Positions 21,726-32,022 of a stretch of DNA of 64,000 bases are shown piece by piece (the first letter of the stretch is position 1; each line of letters opens with the position of its first letter). Origin of the DNA: Parastagonospora avenae f. sp. tritici 18332-5 (lineage: Eukaryota; Ascomycota; Dothideomycetes; Pleosporales; Phaeosphaeriaceae). The stretch lies in contig JAFJTR010000022.1 of NCBI GenBank assembly GCA_022559985.1, positions 186,001 through 250,000 on the forward strand. The letters are read 5' to 3'. The notes under the pieces are model-generated. The model was not told where the DNA came from, did not search any database, and worked only from the letters and a program-made list of their open reading frames with translations. Position numbers and translations under genes: made by a program.

Positions 21726-23153
21726 GAACCAGAAACTGGTCATCGGCGTGTCTTTGTGGTTGGGATGTATATACACGATGGCAGGAAGAGGCGATGTCGA
21801 GGTCGATAGCAAATGAAAGAGTCGTGAACATTCTACACCCATTCATTTGTACATCTATGAATGTCGCGCGAGCTATTTCCAATACCAAGAAAGCACGTAA
21901 AGTCTAGCCTGCACGGATACTACAATTAGTAAAATCACCGCGCACTGGTGCAAACGCCTTGTGATCGGCATATCGGCAACAGAGCTTGTCATGTACAGAG
22001 CAAAATAGCAAAAAAAACGAGCTGGTAAACCTGGCAACCCCAGAACTCGATCCCACAGCCTGATGACTCGATCTAATGTGGAGGTTATCCGGACCTAACC
22101 CACTCTACCGTAGGCGTTTTTATGAGATACTCACCAACTATTCATAATACATATGGTACGTTTAACTGTGGTATATTAGAAGAAATGCAGATACTGTACT
22201 TGGTAGATTTGCCGGTGCGCGCAGTACTGATTAGGTTGTGCGGGCATTTATTTGCGTCTGCTCCATGAGGTTGTTTGCATGTTGCGCCCACGCGCAACTC
22301 TCCTTTCTCACCCGGGCACTACGTCACAACTTTAGAAGGGTACAGCATTGCACGCTGAACTGTCGCAGCTTAAGGCAGCTTCTTCAACACCCCATTTGCC
22401 GAAGATCTGCTATGTGAGACATTATTCGATGAAGAAATTGCGACCCGCCGCTCCGTAGTGTACATGTCAAAGGCGCACTGAGAAATGTAAGGTATGTCGG
22501 AAAAGTAGTAGCTTCATCCTGGTTTTCCGCTCCATGGCTTCTTTGATGGATCAGAGACAGTCAGTAAATAAATAGTCAAGAGTCGGCAAACTGCCATCTT
22601 GGCATGTGTGCGTTTCTGATGTTTTTCCTGATTTAGTTCCAATACCGTTCTTTTCCGTGATATTAGAACCAGTATGATCAGTTCTAAGTTGGGTATACGT
22701 TGCATTGCTAATATCCTGGATGAGAGCAAGTGCGATCCGAATCTGTCTTAGGTACCCCACGTGTGTGGGCATTCAATAGCGGTGGCTAAATGATATTTAC
22801 GCGCACGTGCGAATATGCTTTGTCACTACATATACAGGTACACAAGTACGTCCGGCGGGTGCACAACCACAAACTGAACCGCCAATATCTAGATACTCGA
22901 GAAAGCCTTTTTACCAGCCCAATTCCGAAGAGCTGCTATATGACGCCAACGTTCTAATTCTACTTCGTGGACAAGGTCGTCGGTTTCTCTAGGGAAAGTT
23001 TGCTGCATGACTACACGGTGAAATGTTATTAGAAACATGAGGAAACAGGCAAATCATGTTTCACTCATCGTCTCTACCTAGACCTATACCCAGTCGATCA
23101 CCCCAACCCTACAGTCTCAACTACAACAACACTACCAACATCAACATCAAACC
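21726..23153. other. Intergenic 1.4 kb
   Basis: No convincing gene. A tRNA-like stretch near 22030-22120 (minus strand) was examined and rejected. Small open frames have no family resemblance. The sequence around 22640-22800 is AT-richer than its surroundings. Confidence 0.4.
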
Positions 23154-23943
23154 ATGACCAACGACTCCGACTGGTCCCTCCTCCCCCACATCGCTTTTTT
23201 CCGCCAATTTACCGACCGCATCCTTCCTCCTTCTCCTCGGACCTAACGAGACACCTTATACTTTCCTCTTGGTCGATGTCCCTGAGTTCTCCCAAGTCCT
23301 TGTTGCGTACGCCGAGCTCCCACCACGCGAACGCGTCCTCCGTCTCCCGAACATTACCACTGATATGATGGAAGTATACATCGAACTTCACTGCGGCTAC
23401 GAAGAGATCACCGACATGATATGGGAAGGCGAGATTAAACTTGCCATCACGGGCGAAGTACTCAAGGACAGGATCACCGAGGGCCCAACGATCGGCACGC
23501 TGAGAATGATGGTCGATGGTGTCCAGCGAGGTGTCAATGAGGTATTTACTCGAGCTGATTATAGCATTGCTAGTAAATATCGATATGAGACTGGCAGTGG
23601 CAAGCGACTGTTGGAGATCTTTAAGGGGGTGGAGAAGAAGCGGCCAGATCCTGGAGAGGAAGCTGTTCAGGCATCTGCGCCCGTTTGGGTGATAAAGAAA
23701 GAAACCAACAACTTTCAGGTCGAGACCGTGCCCGATAATATCGCCGACAAGACATCTCCACTGGAGATGCAGGCAGGCGAACCTTCCACCAAGTATGCGA
23801 ACAGTGCGTTGCGAAACATGCGCCTGGGAACGACAAACCTGGACGAGAGCTCGAAGTGGCATCCGATACGTCAACCAATCGATGTTCCAGACATCCAGAC
23901 GTTGCTGACTGGCACTGTCAAGAACTTTGTTTGGCCCGCGTAA
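23154..23943 (+). CDS. Unknown protein with one frame slip
   Basis: I do not recognise this gene. The ATG at 23154 opens a frame (MTNDSDWSLLPHIAF) that hits TAA at 23244. From about 23200 the +1 frame continues smoothly (ANLPTASFLLLLGP) into a long open frame ending at 23943. The switch falls at a T6 run (23195-23200); with five T the protein would be about 262 aa. The middle part (LPNITTDMMEVYIELHCGY, then MIWEGEIKL) faintly recalls the second half of a BTB fold, but that is not enough for a call. No signal peptide or membrane segment is evident. Translation could instead begin at an internal ATG near 23365. Confidence 0.45.
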
Positions 23944-24214
23944 GCGGACTTGGAGCGACGAAGCGGAAGTATCCAGAAGGCATTTAGGACTGTAAAATTA
24001 GGTCATGGGACTTGGGTAGTCGTGGAGAGGATCCCACGATCGCACCGAGAAGATTAAAATATATTGATTCTGAAATAATTGCTGTAATCATTGTCCGATC
24101 GAGTCGAGATGTTGGTGCCGACATCTTCCTAGAATGTGACTTCCTCAGTACCAAGGTCGTGTTTCTCTAACAAAAGGAAAACCACAAAAACACATTGAAC
24201 GGCTCCCGAGTAGG

Positions 24215-25090
24215 CTATAACCAACAAAAAGAGTCCACAGAATCCACAAATTCGAGGAAACGAAATTGACATGACTCATCTCGGGTCACATAAATTTCGT
24301 GTCCACCTCCCTCCACAGGCTCCACACAGCATCTTTCAATAATGCTTGTCAGGTCTTGCTGATCCTCAAGTTTTACTGCGACACTCTCGGTCGGGGCCAG
24401 TACCAGCATAGGCACCCGTATCTGCCGCAAGAAAGGTCGTGCATCAAGGGTACTCAGAAACTCTGCATATTGCGCCAGGCCTTCTCCGTCACTGATGGCG
24501 ATCTGGTTCAGATACCATGGAAGATAATCACAATCGTCGACTGGTATGGTACCTGGGACGCGAGACAGTGCTTCGGCCCAACCTCGTGATCCAAGCTTTC
24601 TGCACGCAGTTGGCCAGTCTTTCTGACCAAAAGCGAAGAGTTTTAGAGCCGATGGCGGTAGATGCGTTGGCGTCGAGCACACTGTCAGACTCAATAGTCT
24701 GTCTGGATGTTTTGCAGCAAAGATTTCACCCAGCATGCCACCTGTCGATTCTCCGAGGAAGTGCACTTTCCCGATATCTAGCTGATCCAGCGTATCGACT
24801 ACTTCTCCGATGATAGTATCGAGGTCGTACCGATATTTCTGCTTCTCCTCCAGCGAAGGAAAGCTCGAATACCCATGGCCGCGCAGATCACGTCGTATCA
24901 CACGGAACTTGCTGGACAAGACCGGAATCCAATGGTACCAGAAGTTTGCATGTCGGCCAAACCCGTGCTGGATTAATATCGTCTCCCGAAGTTTCCAGGG
25001 ATCTGTGAAGTCGTCGCAGATATAATGTGTTCGTTGCCCGTTCGGATGGACAACGTATGTTCGACCTTCAGCGTCCCGTTCCAGCGGCAT
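24215..25090 (-). CDS. Alpha/beta hydrolase
   Basis: Single exon, 291 aa, no signal peptide. It shows the alpha/beta-hydrolase-1 layout: HGFGRHANFW oxyanion loop (42-51), RVIRRDLRGHGYS (63-75), nucleophile elbow LGESTGG with Ser115, and C-terminal EGGGHEIYV with His264 as the probable catalytic base. The acid residue usually follows strand 7; there the sequence is MLVLAPTESVAV, so Glu235 or a nearby residue may fill that role. Substrate unknown: lactone, ester and C-C bond hydrolases share this pattern. It is divergent from the P450 gene with 330 bp between ATGs and shares repeated TGTGGGGA-like sites with it, which suggests a common pathway. Confidence 0.85.
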   Translation of the reverse strand: MPLERDAEGRTYVVHPNGQRTHYICDDFTDPWKLRETILIQHGFGRHANFWYHWIPVLSSKFRVIRRDLRGHGYSSFPSLEEKQKYRYDLDTIIGEVVDTLDQLDIGKVHFLGESTGGMLGEIFAAKHPDRLLSLTVCSTPTHLPPSALKLFAFGQKDWPTACRKLGSRGWAEALSRVPGTIPVDDCDYLPWYLNQIAISDGEGLAQYAEFLSTLDARPFLRQIRVPMLVLAPTESVAVKLEDQQDLTSIIERCCVEPVEGGGHEIYVTRDESCQFRFLEFVDSVDSFCWL

Positions 25091-25420
25091 CGTCTTGTTG
25101 TGGTTATGTTAGTTCCTTCTTTGGGATCATCGCACTTCCAGGTACGGTGCTAGCGCATTGTGGGGCACATTCACTGTTTGCGGGGAAGCTGTGGGGAACT
25201 TCAACACCCCAAATCCTGGACCCTGAAATGCTAGTCTGAGGCTCGTGCGAGACCTGTCGGACAGTCTGTGAAACGTTTCTAACAACCAAGGAATGGAGTG
25301 ACTTCTAATTTCCCCAATCTGCAGTCTATTTTCTCCTTTTCAAAAGATATCTGTCGCACCATAGCAGATGGCTTGAACGTAATTTTTGACCACCAATAGC
25401 TCTTTGGTAGAGCTTATTCC
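25091..25420. promoter_or_regulatory. Divergent promoter with repeated TGTGGGGA-like sites (hydrolase / P450)
   Basis: Three related octamers lie between the divergent genes: TGTGGGGC at 25159-25166, TGCGGGGA at 25179-25186 and TGTGGGGA at 25190-25197. The last two are direct repeats 11 bp apart, about one helical turn. The same sequence recurs as an inverted pair between the SDR and CMD genes. A fungal zinc-cluster or zinc-finger regulator binding these sites is inferred, not shown. Confidence 0.4.
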
Positions 25421-27168
25421 ATGATGGCAGCTTTCGACATCATCAGAAATATGCCAATATCGCCCGTCTTACTGAAGTTTTCGCTTCTTCTTATATCGCC
25501 TGTATTGCTTCTGCTGACTGCGTATTTCTTCATTGTTCCCAATGTTTTCAAGGTAAGTACATACGTTATTATTAGTATCTTACTAGGAAAGCGCATTCGT
25601 TGTTGACCATGTCAAAGGATCCTCGACGGCGTAAGCTTCCACCAGGCCCCAAAGGTCTTCCCTTCGTTGGAAACATGCTCGATCTAGCAGATACCGAACT
25701 CGTACGCGACAAGGCTATCGCATGGCGCAAGCAGTATGGCGAGATATTCTACACGAAGATCGGCGGGACGGACTATGTCTGGCTATCTTCACCCAAAGTA
25801 GTGAAGGACCTCATGGACAAAAAGAGTGGCATTTACTCCTCCAGGGCACCGGCACCTTTGGCTCAAGACGTGGCCTCAGCAGGACGAAGACAGCTGTTCA
25901 TGCCATACGGACCGCGATGGAGAAACATCCGAAAGCATAGCCACGACTTGCTCAACCTTCGTTCAAGTGTGAAATACCAGCCGGTTCAGGACTTCGAGAG
26001 CAAATATCTCCTGCAAGAGCTTATGGAAAGTCCGGACGATTTCATCCTGATCAATCGACGATATTCCGCCAGTGTGATAATGCTCGTCACTTATGGCTAC
26101 CGGATACCGAGCTGGAACGACCCTTTGATCCAGCGCATCTATGCTATGCTAGATCGATTTACCAAGATGACGGCTCCTGGCGCGCATGCAATCGATTCTT
26201 TCCCGAGCTTAGCCAGCTTACCACAGTGGATGCTGGGTAATTGGAGATCACATGGTCAGAGGGTGTTCGAGCAAGACAGCCAGCTTAATCTGGACTTGTG
26301 GAACCGACTGAAGCGCGAAACGGACGCTGGGACGGCACGAGATTGTTTCACAAAGACCTTTTACCTGAAAGACCCGGCAAAGAGTGGCATTGATGATTTG
26401 TCAGCGGCATATACATGCGGCGGCCTGATTGAGGCCGGATCTGAAACGACCGGCACCACTTTGAACAACTTCGTACTTTGTATGCTGTTGAATCCAGAAG
26501 TGCAGAAGAAGGCACAAGAAGAGCTGGATCGAGTGGTTGGATCGGATCGATTGCCAACCTGGGAAGATGAAGAGAGTCTGCCATATGTGCGAGGCGTGAT
26601 CAAAGAAGTCCTGCGGTGGAGACCAGTCAACAAGTTTGGGATGCCACACGCTACCAGCGAGGATGATTGGTATGAAGGCTACTTCATTCCCAAGGGAAGT
26701 GTTGCAGTATTGAACTGGTGGTAAGTTCTATCAACGGTGATATATGATCACGATATCTGATTGCGTATTAGGGCTATCCATCGTGATCCAGAATTGTGGC
26801 CTAACCCGGATGCATTCGATCCCTCGCGCTATCTCAACCATTCCGCCTCAGCAGCAGACTACATCAACGCTTCCGACCCGAAGACACGTGACCATTTTGC
26901 TTACGGCGCAGGTCGACGAGTATGTCCTGGTGTGCATGTTGCCGAGCGATCACTCTACATCAATATCGCACGGGTATTGTGGGGCTTCAACCTGCGTAAG
27001 AAAGTTAGCAAAGACGGGAAAGTGATCGAAGTCACCGAGAAGATGGAACCTGGATTCTTCAGCGTGCCCGAAAAATATGAATGCGACATTCGACCAAGGT
27101 CTGCGAAGCACGCAGAGATCGTGAAAAAACAGTGGGCAGAAGCGGAAAAGGAGGGGCTGAACTTTTGA
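25421..27168 (+). CDS. Cytochrome P450 monooxygenase
   Basis: ER-anchored heme monooxygenase. Exons 25421-25552, 25618-26720 and 26772-27168 give 543 aa. The N-terminal anchor is at about 17-38 (LLKFSLLLISPVLLLLTAYF), followed by the proline-rich hinge KLPPGPKGLPFVGN. The I-helix oxygen motif is AGSETT (317-322), the ExxR pair is E374/R377 (KEVLRWRP), the PERF-like segment is FDPSRYL, and the heme loop is FAYGAGRRVCPG with Cys463 as ligand. The sequence style resembles the fungal CYP64/O-methylsterigmatocystin oxidoreductase-like group, but the substrate cannot be told. All catalytic motifs are intact. Neighbours (hydrolase, SDR, CMD relic, esterase) suggest a small catabolic or secondary-metabolic cluster. 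Confidence 0.93.
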
Positions 27169-27428
27169 GTTGGACTAAACCCGTGTTGCCCAATAACCCC
27201 AATGAGGATATTGGGCTCCGGCATCCTATCATGAGGGCCATTTTCACTGCAATTCTTAGCGCGCAAGAGTGGTGGATGGCTGCACAGCCCCAATGAGTAG
27301 CAGACAGCTACAAGCAAGCGTGCCATTCTCGCCCGCCCTTGAGACATATGGTTGATGTGGATAAATGTCAAGCAATGCCAGTTATATTGCAGCTGATTTA
27401 ATTACTAAATGCTATTGTGTTAGAGCTC

Positions 27429-28351
27429 CTAGTAGCCTTCCCTCTTCAGTGGCTGCTTGCCTACTTCATAACCTTCATTCCAGATTTTGTCACTTTCAAG
27501 TCCAATCCACTTCTGACTCTCATTTGGGTAGTCGACTTGTTCGCGGAAGTAGATATTCTCTTGCGACAGCTCGACTGCTTGGCCAGTCAATTTGTCGTCG
27601 GCCAGGAAAGCATCGATAGCTTTGTTGACCGTGGATAGAGGGGTGATGTGCTCTTTTGGCCAACGTTTGAGCACCTCTGGCGGACAAAGATTCGTTGGAA
27701 TGAAAGCCGGGCAGATCGCATTGACTGTGATGCCCTCTTTGACGAAGACAGGGCCGGATGCGCGGGTGAGGCCGATGACACCATACTTGGAAGCGGTGTA
27801 TTGCGGACATTGGGTCATAGAGCTATACAAGATTAGCGTCGGTTTATCACCGACATTTCATCAGCCTTTGAAACTTACTAGAGACCAGCAGCGCTGCTTG
27901 TAGCAACGAATTTTCCCTTGCCTCCACCAGCTTCTTTGCTCCTTCGTACATAGTACTTGAACAACCACAAACCCTGAATAACGCCCTCCAGATTGACTTG
28001 CATTGTCTTTGTATTCAACGGCTTCAAGAGTCCTTCTGCGTCCAGCTCTTCCCTATCCTCAGCATCGTACAAGATCTGTCGATCATCGATTCCAGCGTTC
28101 GCGTGGCAGAAATCGAGCCGGTTGCCGCCCCATTCGTACGCTTGCTTGAACAATCGAGCCTGGGACTGGTATGACGAGACGTCTACTTGCATAAACTGCG
28201 CATCCGGTCCAAGGGCCGATGCAACCTTTTCGCCTGTCGCTGGGTTCATGTCGGCGATGACAACTTTGTAGCCTTTGCTGTATATGTGCTTCGCGACGGC
28301 TTCGCCGATGCCGGATCCAGCGCCCGTGACGATCGCTACAGGTTTCGGCAT
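27429..28351 (-). CDS. Short-chain dehydrogenase/reductase (SDR)
   Basis: NAD(P)-dependent oxidoreductase of the classical SDR family. Exons 28351-27879 and 27822-27429 are joined across a 56-nt intron and give 288 aa. The cofactor motif TGAGSGIG is at 9-16. An acidic residue after strand 2 (IADMN) favours NAD over NADP. HANAG stabilises the core, the catalytic Ser lies in ATSSAAG, and Tyr166/Lys170 form YTASK. The C-terminus includes the usual ITVNAICPAFIPTNL loop. It resembles 15-hydroxyprostaglandin dehydrogenase-like fungal SDRs. It converges on the P450 (260 bp between stops) and is divergent from the CMD relic. Confidence 0.9.
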
Positions 28352-29049
28352 CTTAGTGGTAGTTCAGAATGAAATGGTCGTGAAATTTTTGTGTCGGTTA
28401 TTCACTGCGTGCAAGCTCAATAGTATAATAGAGATGTACGTGACACAAAGCAGTCTCTAAAGGATCCATCCTTCCGAAATCGCATCGGCAAACCTATCAT
28501 TGCCGCGAGTCTGGTGTTGTGGGGAAGGTATTCTCCCCACATTGAGGCCGGGAAATTTGACCCGTGGACGGAAATGGTAGTTGAAGCTCCCCCGCACTAA
28601 GCCATTTCGGGCGTGTGGGGTGAATGAGCGAAAACACGTTTGAGTTCTCACAACAAAGTAGGTGAGATTCGATAATCACTACACAGGGGACGATGGCTTA
28701 GAATTACTGTGAGAACTTTGGTGAAATAGGTAGCGAGGATATGACATGGCGATGATGACGTAGGACTCTTCACACCTAGGCAAGCTACAATGGTTGTTTC
28801 TGTACAGCTTTAGCTTAATCATGCATGAGGATATTCCTAAAAGCACCTTGAACATACATAGACTTAGCTATCGCCGCACCATCGTAGCTCACTGCAGTAT
28901 GCGAGAATAGGCACGAATTACTACGTCACCAAGTGGCTGTACCTAGGATGAAGCGCGCCTTCCGTGAAACGAACGATGCACTTCCATCACCACGTCTACC
29001 CGATTACAGTCCTCTCCGTCCGTGCAAAATTGCCTTTCTGAACATCAAG
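28352..29049. promoter_or_regulatory. Divergent promoter with inverted TGTGGGGA pair (SDR / CMD relic)
   Basis: Contains a perfect 8-bp inverted repeat, TGTGGGGA at 28518-28525 and TCCCCACA at 28534-28541 with an 8-bp spacer. Two further related sites are CCCCGCA at 28590-28596 and TGTGGGG at 28614-28620. All lie 170-270 bp upstream of the SDR ATG. The same octamer occurs in the hydrolase/P450 divergent promoter. The remainder (28650-29049) shows no recognised feature. Confidence 0.4.
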
Positions 29050-29843
29050 ATGCCGCCAATCGATCGCAAAAAGATCCGCGACGCAAAAGTAGACGAGGCA
29101 CATAAAGCATTGTTCGATGAAGCCATCGCGATCCGCCGGTCCGTCGCAGGCGACTCCTGAGTTGATGCTTCACACGCGCGACACTCTACACCTTTTTCCA
29201 AACCGCTTCAGGAACTTGTCACGAAAGTCAGTTGGGGCTGGATATGGAGTCGACCCGGCCTGACCCGGCAGCAGCGAAGCTTGTTGAACCTAGGCATGCT
29301 GTGCGCATTGAATAGGAGCACGGAATCGGGTGTGCACGTAGGGGGGCGTTAAGAAATGGAGTGACAGAGGAAGAGATTAGGGAAGCTTTGTTGCAGGTTG
29401 GGGTTTATTGTTGTGAGGGCTTTCATCTGGTCATGCATGGAAACGCATGGACCCGTATGTTTGCTACCAGTGATGTGATATCTACACCTACCACCCCGTA
29501 GATTGAATACTATCTCTTTCATCACATTCTAATAATGTTCTTGTCTCTCTAACCGTTCAACAGGTTGTGAGCCCGGGTCGTTTCCATCCTCCTATTTCAC
29601 ACACAAGAACATAACTTACTGTTACTGAACCTGATCACAACTAGCAAACAATACGGGTTCATGCGTTTCCATACATGACCAGATGAGAGCCCTTACAACA
29701 TTTATATCGGGCTGCCAGCTTTTAAGTCGTTCCATGTGAGACAGGATGAGAGTACTAATTTCCTCAGCCATCGAGGGCTTAGAGTAGCCGAGAAAGCGCT
29801 GGAACAGTGGAAAAAGGAAGAAAAAGTCAAAGCCAAGCTGTAG
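29050..29843 (+). pseudogene. Carboxymuconolactone decarboxylase family gene, split by an inserted element
   Basis: Reading from the ATG at 29050, the CMD family pattern is visible in pieces. The N-terminal part ends EAIAIRRSVAGDS at TGA 29158-29160. It continues in the same frame as VDASHARHSTPFSKPLQEL, WGWIWSRPGLTRQQRSLLNL and ALNRSTESGVHVG. A G6 run at 29341-29346 then shifts the frame; one more G would give the expected HV-GG-ALRNGVTEEEIREALL. At 29408 the gene is interrupted by a 292-bp element. After the 3' duplicated target the frame resumes as YIGLPAFKSFHV and ends KALEQWKKEEK at TAG 29841-29843. Family members act in protocatechuate catabolism or as thiol-dependent peroxidase-like enzymes. 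With a nonsense codon, a frame slip and an insertion, it is very probably inactive. Confidence 0.8.
29404..29705. mobile_element. 292-bp MITE-like element with long TIRs and TTTAT target duplication
   Basis: The element is 29409-29700. Its ends are inverted copies: left 29409-29466 (starts TGTTGTGAGGGC) and right, reverse complement, 29700-29642 (starts TGTTGTAAGGGC). They differ at four positions, all transitions, plus one single-base indel over 58-59 bp. Directly flanking are identical 5-bp copies of TTTAT at 29404-29408 and 29701-29705. Removing the element and one copy rejoins the interrupted CMD frame at VY|IGLP. There is no coding capacity in the ~175-bp centre, so it is a non-autonomous element mobilised in trans. 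The superfamily is not clear from a 5-bp duplication. No second copy was noticed in the window. Confidence 0.82.
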
Positions 29844-29849
29844 ATGCCA

Positions 29850-31589
29850 TTATCTCCCTGCGATGAACGTATGCCATGCCCCAATCAAGTCGTCCAAATC
29901 GACCTTTCCCTGCTCACTCAACCTCCACAATACATCTCTCCTCCCACTGTCCCACCCATTATTCTCGACAACGCCAATATTGCCCGATCCGTATGTCCTC
30001 ACTATTTCCTTCTTCCCGTCAAATTCCTCCCATGGCTCTGCGCCATTCGTAAACCTGATAAAGTCCTGCGCAAGACTCTTTGCGACTCTCCGAGGTTCAG
30101 GCGACAAATGCTCGTTAAACTGCTGAAACAGAAACGCCGTATCAAGCATATGCGTACTTTGCCCCTTGAACACCCCATCCCATGAATTCGGTACATTAAA
30201 TTGGTAGCAATAAGTCTTCCCCAGAAACGATCTTGCGTACGCCAGAGCTGGCGCGACATATGCAATGTCCGTCGCGAGCTCCATGGTTCGCCTCAACGCG
30301 TCCATGGAGGCGGTGATGTTATAAGCTTCAAGCACTGATTGCGCCACAGACGTAGCAAGATTTGCATGCAGGGAGGTTGTCAGTGCATTCGCGATGCCAG
30401 CTTTGCGCTGCGATAGACCCATGAAGAAGAACACGGTGCCGTCATGCTGGCAGTCGCCAATCATAAGATGTTCGCACCACTGCATGCCGGGCAGACTTGC
30501 ATGATCGTGGGATGCAAGCTTCGCGAAGGTTGTGGATTCTGGTACAGTGTCTCCGTCTAAGACAGGGAGCAGTGGTACACTCATGGGCGTATTGGCTACA
30601 AGGTCTTCTGGTGAAGCAATTCGGAGCTTTTCAATACGCTCTAAAGCTGAACTGTTCTCAAGCCCGAATGCTGGGATGATAGAGACATATGATGTTTCTG
30701 CGATAGATATGGGGAGCGGTTTGAGCATGAGTGGCGTGCCGGACATCGATATGCAACGTTTGAACAGTGGCTCCTTGGAGTGGAGTTGGTACAGCACGGA
30801 AGCTACAACACTGTCAGCACTTGACATTGGCACGATCTGCCGACCATGTATCTTACCTGCACTAGCACTTTCTCCAAACACCGTGACATTCTCTTCGTCA
30901 CCACCGAACGCCGCGATGTGGCTTCTGATCCACTGCAGTGCACATTTCTGATCGCGTAGACTATTGTTCCCCATGTATGTAGCATCTCGGAGTTCTTGGG
31001 ATGCCAGATTCCCTAGGATGCCTAGTCGATAGCTGAATTATTCAAATTAGTCGATCTCCTCGTTATAGCTTAGTGTGTTACTTACGTGATGTTCGCTACT
31101 ATCACCGGCATACACATCTTTCCACTCATCTTGACCAACAGGGACGGGTCATACTGCGGCCAATAGTTCGCACCCATCATCAGTCCACCGCCATGTATAA
31201 AGACCATGACTGGGAGTCTGCTCCCGCCGAAGTCCACTTCCGGGACCGTGATGTTCAAGTTCAGGCACTCAGTGCCGGACATCGCCGGTGTTTCTTCTGG
31301 TCTGTTAAGTCGACATTGAATGAGATGTTCTTGTTCAAAACCACAGCCGTCGATTGCTGGTGCGCGAGGTCTAATCCAAGGTTGTCAGTGTAAATTTGAA
31401 GAATGAAGTTCATGAGATCAGGTACCCAAAGTGCGTGGCATCAACGACGACGCCGCCATGTTCCGTCACCAGCTCTGGGACAGACAACTGGTCCTTGACG
31501 CTGGCATACTTGATACCACGATAATGTGTCACGCCATCACCCCGCTTGCCTTGGACAGTGCCAAAAGATATTTGAAGAAGTGTTGTCAT
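29850..31589 (-). CDS. Type-B carboxylesterase/lipase
   Basis: Exons 31589-31426, 31370-31086, 31032-30857 and 30802-29850 give 525 aa. Family features in order: FGTVQGKRGDGVTHYRGIKYA at the N-terminus, ECLNLNITVP, oxyanion hole FIHGGGLMMG, DQKCALQWIRSHIAAFGGD, then the nucleophile segment VTVFGESASA. The usual motif is GESAGA; here Ser replaces the last Gly of GxSxG. A C-terminal His lies in STHMLDTAFLF, matching the catalytic-His region. No signal peptide, so probably intracellular. It hydrolyses ester bonds of unknown substrates. The stop lies only 7 bases beyond the CMD relic on the other strand. Exon joins are consistent in frame throughout. Confidence 0.85.
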
Positions 31590-32022
31590 GATGAAAGGTT
31601 GGGTTGATGGCTAAACTTGAGTAGCGAGGACGCAATCTTTGTATAGCCTTCAAGTGTTGGACCGCGAACCAACTTTCTGTACCACGTCGTCTGGATCGAG
31701 TTAGTAAATCTGTGGTTGTAGGATCACAAACCGGGTATCCAATTATCTAGCGAAGCGCGATGCCCTTAGAGGACAGACTGCGCACGTGATGTCGGCCGAA
31801 ATATAAGCCTGAAGTATACAATTGCTCTTCTGCGTTAAATCAGTACGTGAGGTCTGGCAATGCTAGTCTCAGTGCTGTTGGCTGAAGAATCAACTTAGTC
31901 TTTCTTTCGTTGTGGTCATCGCACAAGGTCAGCGTCGAGCGCAGAAAAGGCACCTGTGGTCAAAATGTTGCACCAATGCGCAACTTCAAACTGGATATTT
32001 TGTTCGCTACATAGCTCCAAAA
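31590..32022. other. Intergenic, esterase promoter side
   Basis: 433 bases between the esterase ATG and the Utp22 stop. No copy of the TGTGGGGA-type site was seen here, unlike the two divergent promoters of the neighbouring cluster. No gene recognised. Confidence 0.45.

Noticed and set aside
21353..21907. 184-codon plus-strand open frame over GRIM-19
   Set aside because: It reads through exon 2 of the complex I subunit in that frame but then runs through intron 2 and out of frame with exon 3; the spliced product has the expected conserved ends.
22030..22120. tRNA-like stretch on the minus strand (A-box-like GTAGAGTGGGTTAGG and B-box-like GGATCGAGTTC)
   Set aside because: The T-arm and acceptor stem do not pair, and no 5' partner for the putative 3' acceptor strand was found, so no cloverleaf could be drawn.
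25200..25212. Fourth TGTGGGGA-type site (ACACCCCA) in the hydrolase/P450 promoter
   Set aside because: Its reverse complement is TGGGGTGT, which lacks the order of the shared octamer.
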